Below are positions 1 to 8,205 of a DNA stretch of 64,000 bases, piece after piece. The notes under the pieces were generated by a model that saw only the letters and a program-made list of their open reading frames with translations, was not told the DNA's origin and made no database searches. Both the position numbers and the translations under genes were made by a program. The DNA lies in NCBI GenBank assembly GCA_030035585.1, contig CM057482.1, forward strand, positions 61,508,828 through 61,572,827. Reading direction: 5' to 3'. Each line of letters starts with the position of its first letter. Position 1 is the stretch's first letter. This DNA is from Dugong dugon. Its lineage: Eukaryota; Chordata; Mammalia; Sirenia; Dugongidae.

Positions 1-70
1 CTACCTTCATTCCTGGTAGGCAAACTTCCCTTTGAAAACCAGGGGATTCAAATACGTGCTAGGCCTGCAC

Positions 71-115
71 TCTCCAGCCTTCTCCCAAGCAGGGAACATT
101 GGAGAAAGTAGCTTG
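71..115. other. Long-loop inverted repeat TCTCCA...TGGAGA
   Basis: Six-base arms (71-76 and 110-115) separated by 33 bases. It is present in most monomers; the copy near 9672 reads CATTGCAGAT and loses the right arm. With such a short stem and long loop it is the weakest of the dyads listed. Confidence 0.35.
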
Positions 116-280
116 TGCTGGGCGGACACTTTCTCCTAACAAAACTGAAAACTTAAGTAGATTCAGTTAAGCAGCTTGAAGGAGAACGCTGTCCTTTGCT
201 TTCTCTTTCACATGGTGAATAGGGAACTTAAACCTACTGCTACCAAAATTTTTACTCAGGGGAACTACGGTTTTGCATCC

Positions 281-298
281 CTCGCTTTCCAGAATGGG
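281..298 (+). other. Degenerate form of the CENP-B-box-like motif in family I
   Basis: At the position matching 1648-1665 of C, the A monomer has CTCG (281-284) and TGGG (295-298) with the same ten-base spacing. The first T of TTCG is C, and the first C of CGGG has become T, as expected from loss of a methylated CpG. D and G show the same changes. Motif-positive and motif-negative monomers therefore follow a fixed order: -++-++ in the 6-mer, -++- in the 4-mer, -++ in the trimer. Confidence 0.5.
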
Positions 299-400
299 AG
301 AAACGCGGTTTCTCTTCTCCTTTAGCGATACCGTGGTAAAGCCCTATTCTCATCTACGTAGCACAGAATGCCTCCCGGAATGCTAGAAAGCCTGAACGGC

Positions 401-414
401 TTCAACTAGTTGAA
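401..414. other. Perfect 14-bp palindrome TTCAACTAGTTGAA
   Basis: Self-complementary over 14 bases in A, D and G, with a SpeI site at its centre. In B it is reduced to CAACTAGTTG, in F to 12 bases, and in C and E it is interrupted at the centre. It overlaps a 5-bp-arm hairpin (AAGCC-TGAAC-GGCTT, 388-402), so two alternative folds compete in the same 27 bases. Confidence 0.6.
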
Positions 415-684
415 AGGGAAAAAAGTCTTAGGCTTTATCCAGGTAGACAATGCACAGGCAACGTTCTTAGGCATGTAACACAGAGGGACTTTCAAACACA
501 GAAAGTGAATCGTGCTCCGTTCCTCCCCAGACTGAGAGCAACAAGCTCTTGTTTTCCCTTTCAGGCAGGGAAGAAGCTACATGCTGGTGTTAAGCACACA
601 AGCTTTAGTTAGCAAAACTGAACTTCTTCTGCTGTCCTCTAGCTGAAGGCAGATAATCTACCTGTTTGGCTTTGAAAGCCAGTA

Positions 685-1368
685 GTACCTTCTTTCCTGA
701 TAGGCAAAATTCCCTTTGAAAACCAGGGGATTCAAATACTTGCTAGGCCTGCACTCTCCAGCCTTTTCCCAAACAGGGAACATTGGAGATAGCAGCTTGT
801 GCTGGCCGGACACTTTCTTCTAACAAAACTGAAAACTTAAGTAGATTCAGTTAAGCAGCTTGAGGGAAACGCTAAGTTTTGGTTTCTCTTTCATGTTGTG
901 AAAGGGGAACTTAAACCTATTGCTAACAAAGTTTTTACTCAGGAGAACTAGGGTTTTGCCTCCTTCGCGTTCCAGAACGGGAGAAACGCGGTTTCTCTTC
1001 TCCTTCGGCGATACCGTCCGTAAAGCCCTATTCTCAGCTACGCAGCACAGAATGCCACCAGGAATGCTGGAAAGCCTGAACGGCTACAACTAGTTGAAAG
1101 GGAAAAAAGTCTTAGGCTGTATCCAGGTAGACAAAGCACAGGCAACGTTCTTAGGCATGTAACACAGAGGGACTTTCAAACACAGAAAGTGAATCGTGCT
1201 CCGTTCCTCCCCAGGCTGAGAGCAACAAGCTCATGCTTTCTCTTTCAGGCAGGGAAGAAGCTACATGCTGGTGTTAAGCACACAAGCTTTAGTTAGCAAA
1301 ACTGAACCTCTTCTGCTGTCCTCTAGCTGAAGGCAGACAATCTACCTGTTTGGCTTTGAAAGCCAGTA
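685..1368 (+). repeat. Monomer class B (family II), reference copy
   Basis: 684 bp. Diagnostic bases: CTTTCCTGATAGG, CAAAATTCC, CTTTTCCCAAACAGG, GATAGCAGC, GCTGGCCGG, CTATTGCTAACAAAG, CTTCGGCGATACCGTCCG and GCCACCAGG. It carries the intact TTCG-N10-CGGG motif. B follows A or G in every HOR type and is with C the most constant component of the array. Two alleles at the palindrome region (GGCTACAAC or GGCTGCAAC) and a later CAACCTTC change (for example about 41478, 51046 and 53098) give useful sub-lineage markers. Confidence 0.92.
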
Positions 1369-1510
1369 GTACCTTCTTTCCTGATAGGCAAAATTCCCTT
1401 TGAAAACCAGGGGATTCAAACACTTGCTAGGCCTGCACTCTCCAGCCTTCTCCCAAGCAGGGAACATTGGAGAAAGCAGCTTGTGCTGGCCGGACACTCT
1501 CTTCTAAGAA

Positions 1511-1536
1511 AACTGAAAACTTAAGTAGATTCAGTT
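1511..1536. other. Inverted repeat AACTGAA...TTCAGTT with AflII palindrome in the loop
   Basis: Seven-base arms (1511-1517 and 1530-1536) enclose a 12-base loop that contains CTTAAG. The element is unchanged in both monomer families. In C'' one arm base changes (AGCTGAA, about 41841-41848), which leaves a G-T wobble in RNA but breaks the DNA pair. Confidence 0.55.
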
Positions 1537-1647
1537 AAGCAGCTTGAGGGAAACGCTAAGTTTTGGTTTCTCTTTCATCTTGTGAAAGGGGAACTTAAAC
1601 CTACTGCTAACAAATTTTCTACTCAGGAGAACTAGGGTTTTGCCTCC

Positions 1648-1665
1648 TTCGCGTTCCAGAACGGG
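1648..1665 (+). other. CENP-B-box-like motif, intact form (TTCG-N10-CGGG)
   Basis: TTCG (1648-1651) and CGGG (1662-1665) are the two half-sites needed in the known CENP-B box core, nTTCGnnnnAnnCGGGn, and stand in the same order. Ten bases separate them here where the box has seven, so it is not a canonical box. The intact form is present in B, C, E and F reference copies and was kept in the variants I inspected. The ten-base spacer makes a short dyad, CGTTC-CA-GAACG (1652-1663). Binding by CENP-B is a hypothesis only. Confidence 0.45.
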
Positions 1666-1681
1666 AGAAACGCGGTTTCTC
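1665..1681. other. Inverted repeat GAGAAAC-GCG-GTTTCTC
   Basis: Perfect 7-bp arms around a 3-base centre, directly after the CENP-B-like motif. The same 17 bases appear in the monomers of both families that I checked, even where the adjacent motif has decayed; one change to GGTTTCACTTC near 50893 breaks an arm. A second, wider pairing (GGAGAA with TTCTCC) is nested around it. It is the most conserved dyad of the monomer and could form a cruciform or serve as a binding site for a dimer. Confidence 0.6.
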
Positions 1682-1694
1682 TTCTCCTTTGGCG

Positions 1695-1715
1695 ATACCG
1701 TCTGTAAAGCGGTAT
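1695..1715. other. Class-specific hairpin ATACCG...CGGTAT in C and E
   Basis: Six-base arms (1695-1700 and 1710-1715) with a nine-base loop. A, B, D, F and G have GCCCTATTC in place of GCGGTATTC and cannot form it. All C variants keep it, so each HOR type has at least one copy per unit. Confidence 0.5.
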
Positions 1716-2032
1716 TCTCAGCCGCGCAGCCCAGAATACCTCCCGGAATGCTAGAAAGCCTCACCGGCTTCAACTGCTTGAAAGGGAGAAACGTCATACG
1801 CTTTATCAAAGTAGACAATGCACAGGATCTGTCTTAGGCATGTAACACAGAGGGACTTTCAAACACAGAAAGTGAATCGTGCCCCGTTCATCCCCAGACT
1901 GAGAGCAACAATCTCTTGCTTTCCCTTTCAGGCAGGGAAGAAGCTACATGCTGGTGTTAAGCACACAAGCTTTAGTTAGCAAAACTGAACCTCTTCTGCT
2001 GTCCTCTAGCTGAAGGCAGACAATCTACCTGT

Positions 2033-2049
2033 TTGGCTTTGAAAGCCAA
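2033..2049. other. Boundary palindrome TTGGCTTT-G-AAAGCCAA
   Basis: Eight-base arms around a single G at the junction from C to D (or A). At other junctions, where GCCAG follows, the arms are seven bases. About 46 bp downstream a related CCCTTTGAAAACCAGG recurs, so the region looks like an old short direct duplication around a palindrome. The copy at 4088-4096 has GGTTTTGAAAGCC and is imperfect. Confidence 0.55.
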
Positions 2050-2051
2050 TA

Positions 2052-2735
2052 CTACCTTCATTCCTGGTAGGCAAACTTCCCTTTGAAAACCAGGGGATTC
2101 AAATACGTGCTAGGCCTGCACTCTCCAGCCTTCTCCCAAGCAGGGAACATTGGAGATAGGAGCTTGTGCTGGGCGGACACTTTCTCCTAACAAAACTGAA
2201 AACTTAAGTAGATTCAGTTAAGCAGCTTAAAGGAGAACGCTGTCCTTTGCTTTCTCTTTCATATGGTGAATAGGGAACTTAAACCTACTGCTACCAAAAT
2301 TTTTACTCAGGGGAACTACGGTTTTGCATCCCTCGCTTTCCAGAATGGGAGAAACGCGGTTTCTCTTCTCCTTTAGCGATACCGTGGTAAAGCCCTATTC
2401 TCATCTACGCAGCACAGAATGCCTCCCGAAATGCTAGAAAGCCTGAACGGCTTCAACTAGTTGAAAGGGAAAAAAGTCTTAGGCTTTATCCAGGTAGACA
2501 ATGCACAGGCAACGTTCTTAGGCATGTAACACAGAGGGACTTTCAAACACAGAAAGTGAATCGTGCTCCGTTCATCCCCAGAGTGAGAGCAACAAGCTCT
2601 TGCTTTCCCTTTCAGGCAGGGAAGAAGCTACATGCTGGTGTTAAGCACACAAGCTTTAGTCAGCAAAACCGAACCTCTTCTGCTGTCCTCTAGCTGAAGG
2701 CAGACAATCTACCTGTTTGGCTTTGAAAGCCAGTA
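2052..2735 (+). repeat. Monomer class D (family I), reference copy
   Basis: 684 bp and close to A. It is separated from A by GATAGGAGC instead of GAAAGTAGC, CTTAAAGGAG instead of CTTGAAGGAG, CATATGG instead of CACATGG, CTACGCAGC instead of CTACGTAGC, CCCGAAATGC instead of CCCGGAATGC, and AGTCAGCAAAACCGAACC near the end. Further copies start at 6155, 9573, 12307, 22560 and 27345. D disappears to the right of about 28 kb. In its slot the array then has A, consistent with replacement through the D/A hybrids seen at 15041 and 17775. Confidence 0.9.
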
Positions 2736-3419
2736 GTACCTTCATTTCTGGTAGGCAAAATTCGCTTTGAAAACCAGGGGATTCAAATACTTGCTAGGCC
2801 TGCACTCTCCAGCCTTCTCCCAAGCAGGGAACATTGGAGAAAGCAGCTTATGCTGGCCGGACACTCTCTTCTAACAAAACTGAAAACTTAAGTAGATTCA
2901 GTTAAGCAGCTTGAGGGAAACGCTATGTTTTGCTTTCTCTTTCATGTTGTGAATGGGGAACTTAAACCTACTTCTAACCAATTTTTTCCTTAGAACAACT
3001 ACGTTTTTGCCTCCTTCGCGTTCCAGAACGGGAGAAACGCGGTTTCTCTTCTCCTTTGGCGATACCGTCAGTAAAGCGGTATTCTCAACCGCGCAGCACA
3101 GAATGCCTCCCGGAATGCTGGAAAGCCTGAACGGCTTCAACTACTTGAAAGGGAAAAAAGTCTTAGGCTTTAGCCAGGTAGACAATGCACAGGCAACGTT
3201 TTTAGGCATGTAACACAGAGAGACTTTCAAACACAGAAAGTGAATCGTGCTCCGTTCATCCCCAGAGTGAGAGCAACAAGCTCTTGCTTTTCCATTCAGG
3301 CAGGGAAGAAGCTACATGCTGGTGTTAAGCACACAAGCTTTAGTTAGCAAAACTGAACCTCTTCTGCTGTCCTCTAGCTGAAGACCTACAATCTACCTGT
3401 TTGGCTTTGAAAGCCACTA
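2736..3419 (+). repeat. Monomer class E (family II), reference copy
   Basis: 684 bp. Diagnostic bases: CATTTCTGGTAGG, AAATTCGCTTTG, GCTTATGCTGGCCGG, CGCTATGTTTTGC, CTTCTAACCAATTTTTTCC, CGTCAGTAAAGCGGTATTC, AACTACTTGAAAGG and GAAGACCTACAATC. It keeps the intact central motif and the ATACCG/CGGTAT hairpin found in C. Only two copies are present (this one and 6839), both inside the 6-mer. Its first ~60 bp resemble the head of class G, which supports G being an E/A fusion. Confidence 0.9.
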
Positions 3420-4103
3420 CGACCTTCATTCCTGGTAGGCAAAATTCCCTTTGAAAACCAGGGGATTCAAATACTTGCTAGGCCTGCACTCTCCAGCCTT
3501 CTCCCAAGCAGGGAACATTGGAGAAAGCAGCTTGTGCTGGACGGACACTCTCTTCTAACAAAACTGAAAACTTAAGTAGATTCAGTTAAGCAGCTTGAGG
3601 GAAACGCTAAGTTTTGGTTTCTCTTTCATGTTGTGAATGGGGAACTTAAACCTACTGCTAACAAAGTTTTTACTCAGGAGAACTAGGGTTTTGCCTCCTT
3701 CGCGTTCCAGAACGGGAGAAACGCGGTTTCTCTTCTCCTTTGGCGATACCGTCTGTAAAGCCCTATTCTCAGCTACGCAGCACAGAATGCCTCCGGGAAT
3801 GCTGGAAAGCCTGAACGGCTTCAACTAGTTGATAGGGAAAAAAGTCTTAGTCTTTATCCAGGTAGACAATGCACAGGCAACGTTCTTAGGCATGTAACAC
3901 AGTGGGACTTTCAAGCACAGAAAGTGAATGGTGATCCGTTCATCCCCAGGCTGAGAGCAACAATCTCTTGCTTTCCCTTTCAGGCAGGGAAGAAGCTACA
4001 TGCTGGTGTTAAGCACACAAGCTTTAGTTAGCAAAACTGAACCTCTTCTGCTGTCCTCTAGCTGAAGGCAGACAATCTACCTGTTTGGTTTTGAAAGCCA
4101 ATA
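3420..4103 (+). repeat. Monomer class F (family II), reference copy
   Basis: 684 bp. Diagnostic bases: ACTACGACC at the boundary, GCTGGACGG, GTTGTGAATGGGG, CTGCTAACAAAG, AACTAGTTGATAGGG, AGTCTTTATCC, CAGTGGGAC and AATGGTGATCC. It has the intact TTCG-N10-CGGG motif. This is the only full-length copy in the window. The second F (7523) is fused to A within its first 240 bp, after which F is lost from the array. Confidence 0.9.
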
Positions 4104-7100
4104 CTACCTTCATTCCTGGTAGGCAAACTTCCCTTTGAAAACCAGGGGATTCAAATACGTGCTAGGCCTGCACTCTCCAGCCTTCTCCCAAGCAGGGAAC
4201 ATTGGAGAAAGTAGCTTGTGCTGGGCGGACACTTTCTCCTAACAAAACTGAAAACTTAAGTAGATTCAGTTAAGCAGCTTGAAGGAGAACGCTGTCCTTT
4301 GCTTTCTCTTTCACATGGTGAATAGGGAACTTAAACCTACTGCTACCAAAATTTTTACTCAGGGGAACTACGGTTTTGCATCCCTCGCTTTCCAGAATGG
4401 GAGAAACGCGGTTTCTCTTCTCCTTTAGCGATACCGTGGTAAAGCCCTATTCTCATCTACGTAGCACAGAATGCCTCCCGGAATGCTAGAAAGCCTGAAC
4501 GGCTTCAACTAGTTGAAAGGGAAAAAAGTCTTAGGCTTTATCCAGGTAGACAATGCACAGGCAACGTTCTTAGGCATGTAACACAGAGGGACTTTCAAAC
4601 ACAGAAAGTGAATCGTGCTCCGTTCCTCCCCAGACTGAGAGCAACAAGCTCTTGTTTTCCCTTTCAGGCAGGGAAGAAGCTACATGCTGGTGTTAAGCAC
4701 ACAAGCTTTAGTTAGCAAAACTGAACTTCTTCTGCTGTCCTCTAGCTGAAGGCAGATAATCTACCTGTTTGGCTTTGAAAGCCAGTAGTACCTTCTTTCC
4801 TGATAGGCAAAATTCCCTTTGAAAACCAGGGGATTCAAATACTTGCTAGGCCTGCACTCTCCAGCCTTTTCCCAAACAGGGAACATTGGAGATAGCAGCT
4901 TGTGCTGGCCGGACACTTTCTTCTAACAAAACTGAAAACTTAAGTAGATTCAGTTAAGCAGCTTGAGGGAAACGCTAAGTTTTGGTTTCTCTTTCATGTT
5001 GTGAAAGGGGAACTTAAACCTATTGCTAACAAAGTTTTTACTCAGGAGAACTAGGGTTTTGCCTCCTTCGCGTTCCAGAACGGGAGAAACGCGGTTTCTC
5101 TTCTCCTTCGGCGATACCGTCCGTAAAGCCCTATTCTCAGCTACGCAGCACAGAATGCCACCAGGAATGCTGGAAAGCCTGAACGGCTACAACTAGTTGA
5201 AAGGGAAAAAAGTCTTAGGCTGTATCCAGGTAGACAAAGCACAGGCAACGTTCTTAGGCATGTAACACAGAGGGACTTTCAAACACAGAAAGTGAATCGT
5301 GCTCCGTTCCTCCCCAGGCTGAGAGCAACAAGCTCATGCTTTCTCTTTCAGGCAGGGAAGAAGCTACATGCTGGTGTTAAGCACACAAGCTTTAGTTAGC
5401 AAAACTGAACCTCTTCTGCTGTCCTCTAGCTGAAGGCAGACAATCTACCTGTTTGGCTTTGAAAGCCAGTAGTACCTTCTTTCCTGATAGGCAAAATTCC
5501 CTTTGAAAACCAGGGGATTCAAACACTTGCTAGGCCTGCACTCTCCAGCCTTCTCCCAAGCAGGGAACATTGGAGAAAGCAGCTTGTGCTGGCCGGACAC
5601 TCTCTTCTAAGAAAACTGAAAACTTAAGTAGATTCAGTTAAGCAGCTTGAGGGAAACGCTAAGTTTTGGTTTCTCTTTCATCTTGTGAAAGGGGAACTTA
5701 AACCTACTGCTAACAAATTTTCTACTCAGGAGAACTAGGGTTTTGCCTCCTTCGCGTTCCAGAACGGGAGAAACGCGGTTTCTCTTCTCCTTTGGCGATA
5801 CCGTCTGTAAAGCGGTATTCTCAGCCGCGCAGCCCAGAATACCTCCCGGAATGCTAGAAAGCCTCACCGGCTTCAACTGCTTGAAAGGGAGAAACGTCAT
5901 ACGCTTTATCAAAGTAGACAATGCACAGGATCTGTCTTAGGCATGTAACACAGAGGGACTTTCAAACACAGAAAGTGAATCGTGCCCCGTTCATCCCCAG
6001 ACTGAGAGCAACAATCTCTTGCTTTCCCTTTCAGGCAGGGAAGAAGCTACATGCTGGTGTTAAGCACACAAGCTTTAGTTAGCAAAACTGAACCTCTTCT
6101 GCTGTCCTCTAGCTGAAGGCAGACAATCTACCTGTTTGGCTTTGAAAGCCAATACTACCTTCATTCCTGGTAGGCAAACTTCCCTTTGAAAACCAGGGGA
6201 TTCAAATACGTGCTAGGCCTGCACTCTCCAGCCTTCTCCCAAGCAGGGAACATTGGAGATAGGAGCTTGTGCTGGGCGGACACTTTCTCCTAACAAAACT
6301 GAAAACTTAAGTAGATTCAGTTAAGCAGCTTAAAGGAGAACGCTGTCCTTTGCTTTCTCTTTCATATGGTGAATAGGGAACTTAAACCTACTGCTACCAA
6401 AATTTTTACTCAGGGGAACTACGGTTTTGCATCCCTCGCTTTCCAGAATGGGAGAAACGCGGTTTCTCTTCTCCTTTAGCGATACCGTGGTAAAGCCCTA
6501 TTCTCATCTACGCAGCACAGAATGCCTCCCGAAATGCTAGAAAGCCTGAACGGCTTCAACTAGTTGAAAGGGAAAAAAGTCTTAGGCTTTATCCAGGTAG
6601 ACAATGCACAGGCAACGTTCTTAGGCATGTAACACAGAGGGACTTTCAAACACAGAAAGTGAATCGTGCTCCGTTCATCCCCAGAGTGAGAGCAACAAGC
6701 TCTTGCTTTCCCTTTCAGGCAGGGAAGAAGCTACATGCTGGTGTTAAGCACACAAGCTTTAGTCAGCAAAACCGAACCTCTTCTGCTGTCCTCTAGCTGA
6801 AGGCAGACAATCTACCTGTTTGGCTTTGAAAGCCAGTAGTACCTTCATTTCTGGTAGGCAAAATTCGCTTTGAAAACCAGGGGATTCAAATACTTGCTAG
6901 GCCTGCACTCTCCAGCCTTCTCCCAAGCAGGGAACATTGGAGAAAGCAGCTTATGCTGGCCGGACACTCTCTTCTAACAAAACTGAAAACTTAAGTAGAT
7001 TCAGTTAAGCAGCTTGAGGGAAACGCTATGTTTTGCTTTCTCTTTCATGTTGTGAATGGGGAACTTAAACCTACTTCTAACCAATTTTTTCCTTAGAAGA

Positions 7101-8205
7101 ACTACGTTTTTGCCTCCTTCGCGTTCCAGAACGGGAGAAACGCGGTTTCTCTTCTCCTTTGGCGATACCGTCAGTAAAGCGGTATTCTCAACCGCGCAGC
7201 ACAGAATGCCTCCCGGAATGCTGGAAAGCCTGAACGGCTTCAACTACTTGAAAGGGAAAAAAGTCTTAGGCTTTAGCCAGGTAGACAATGCACAGGCAAC
7301 GTTTTTAGGCATGTAACACAGAGAGACTTTCAAACACAGAAAGTGAATCGTGCTCCGTTCATCCCCAGAGTGAGAGCAACAAGCTCTTGCTTTTCCATTC
7401 AGGCAGGGAAGAAGCTACATGCTGGTGTTAAGCACACAAGCTTTAGTTAGCAAAACTGAACCTCTTCTGCTGTCCTCTAGCTGAAGACCTACAATCTACC
7501 TGTTTGGCTTTGAAAGCCACTACGACCTTCATTCCTGGTAGGCAAAATTCCCTTTGAAAACCAGGGGATTCAAATACTTGCTAGGCCTGCACTCTCCAGC
7601 CTTCTCCCAAGCAGGGAACATTGGAGAAAGCAGCTTGTGCTGGACGGACACTCTCTTCTAACAAAACTGAAAACTTAAGTAGATTCAGTTAAGCAGCTTG
7701 AGGGAAACGCTAAGTTTTGGTTTCTCTTTCATGTTGTGAATGGGGAACTTAAACCTACTGCTACCAAAATTTTTACTCAGGGGAACTACGGTTTTGCATC
7801 CCTCGCTTTCCAGAATGGGAGAAACGCGGTTTCTCTTCTCCTTTAGCGATACCGTGGTAAAGCCCTATTCTCATCTACGTAGCACAGAATGCCTCCCGGA
7901 ATGCTAGAAAGCCTGAACGGCTTCAACTAGTTGAAAGGGAAAAAAGTCTTAGGCTTTATCCAGGTAGACAATGCACAGGCAACGTTCTTAGGCATGTAAC
8001 ACAGAGGGACTTTCAAACACAGAAAGTGAATCGTGCTCCGTTCCTCCCCAGACTGAGAGCAACAAGCTCTTGTTTTCCCTTTCAGGCAGGGAAGAAGCTA
8101 CATGCTGGTGTTAAGCACACAAGCTTTAGTTAGCAAAACTGAACTTCTTCTGCTGTCCTCTAGCTGAAGGCAGATAATCTACCTGTTTGGCTTTGAAAGC
8201 CAGTA
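4104..8205 (+). repeat. 6-mer higher-order repeat, copy 2, last monomer hybrid
   Basis: Second copy of the A-B-C-D-E-F unit, with monomers at 4104 (A), 4788 (B), 5472 (C), 6155 (D), 6839 (E) and 7523 (F/A). It matches copy 1 almost base for base until about 7742. There the sixth monomer changes from F to A sequence, and the array then goes on to B. This is the last complete 6-mer order in the window; everything to the right has fewer monomer classes per unit. Confidence 0.9.
7523..8205 (+). repeat. Hybrid monomer F/A with breakpoint about 7743-7763
   Basis: The monomer begins as F (ACTACGACC boundary, GCTGGACGG, and GAATGGGGAACTT up to 7742) and continues as A from the CTACCAAAA at 7761 onward (CAGGGGAACTACGG, CATCTACGTAGC). 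The switch lies in the roughly 20 bp identical between F and A. It joins the E-F end of the 6-mer to the B-C-D of another copy. This is what an unequal crossover between misaligned repeats leaves behind, and it marks the end of the 6-mer block. The A part keeps the degenerate central motif, so the hybrid loses the intact motif of F. Confidence 0.88.

Larger units (their letters stand above)
1..684 (+). repeat. Monomer class A (family I), reference copy
   Basis: 684 bp. Diagnostic bases: CAAACTTCC near the start, TACGTGC, GTAGCTTGTGCTGGGCGG, GAAGGAGAACGCTGTCC, CACATGG, CTACCAAAATT, the degenerate central motif CTCG...TGGG (281-298), CATCTACGTAGC, and AACTTCTTCTGC near the end. A recurs as the first monomer of most HOR types, for example at 4104, 20509, 25294, 30079, 35547, 40332 and through the right-hand trimer block. 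Later copies add CTGTGCGG in place of CTGGGCGG, first seen at 37598. That substitution marks the right-hand lineages. Confidence 0.93.
1648..1811. other. CpG-dense core of the monomer
   Basis: In this C monomer 14 CpGs lie in 1650-1800 (151 bp), but only four in the remaining ~530 bp. The core begins at the CENP-B-like motif and ends at GTCATACGC. Most A, B and G cores have fewer CpGs but show the same contrast. Mammal-like genomes lose CpG from methylated DNA, so retention suggests either low germline methylation of the core or recent spread of the copies. It is the obvious place to look for transcription starts or a local methylation dip. Confidence 0.6.
1369..2051 (+). repeat. Monomer class C (family II), reference copy
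   Basis: 683 bp. Diagnostic bases: CAAACACTTGC, CTCTCTTCTAAGAAAACTG, TTCATCTTGTGAAAGG, AACAAATTTTCTACTCAGG, GTCTGTAAAGCGGTATTC, GCCGCGCAGCCC, CCTCACCGGCTTCAACTGC and GTCATACGC. It has the densest CpG core of all classes (14 CpGs in 1650-1800) and an extra hairpin absent from most classes. Because it has fewer stop codons it also holds the longest antisense open frame (1531-1818), which I do not regard as a gene. C occurs in every HOR type. Confidence 0.92.
1..4103 (+). repeat. 6-mer higher-order repeat, copy 1 (A-B-C-D-E-F)
   Basis: Six distinguishable monomers start at 1 (A), 685 (B), 1369 (C), 2052 (D), 2736 (E) and 3420 (F) and form a 4103-bp unit. The same order repeats from 4104 with almost no change; the one substitution I noticed is C at 2996 against G at 7099. 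Monomers inside the unit differ from each other far more than the two copies of the unit do, which is the defining property of a higher-order repeat. E and F occur only in this left part of the window. This makes the 6-mer the most complex unit and probably the oldest one present. Confidence 0.93.

Noticed and set aside
1648-1665. Calling a canonical CENP-B box
   Set aside because: The spacer is ten bases, not seven, and no other position in the monomer on either strand fits nTTCGnnnnAnnCGGGn by eye. I kept it only as a box-like motif.
1531-1818. Recurrent 95-codon minus-strand open frame in every C monomer, identical or nearly so across copies
   Set aside because: It lies on the satellite core, overlaps an open frame on the opposite strand (1640-1837), and exists only because this class lacks stop codons there. 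Conservation is explained by tandem homogenisation. No domain, signal or promoter is visible, and A, D and G lack it.
1640-1837. 65-codon plus-strand frame in C monomers
   Set aside because: It is the antisense shadow of the same CpG-rich core, low in complexity and without a recognisable family or start context. It is not a gene.
2898-3213. 80- and 86-codon frames on opposite strands in B, E and F monomers
   Set aside because: They are the same core read in the same frames as the C frames, broken or shortened by class-specific stops. Differences between classes do not favour silent positions by eye.
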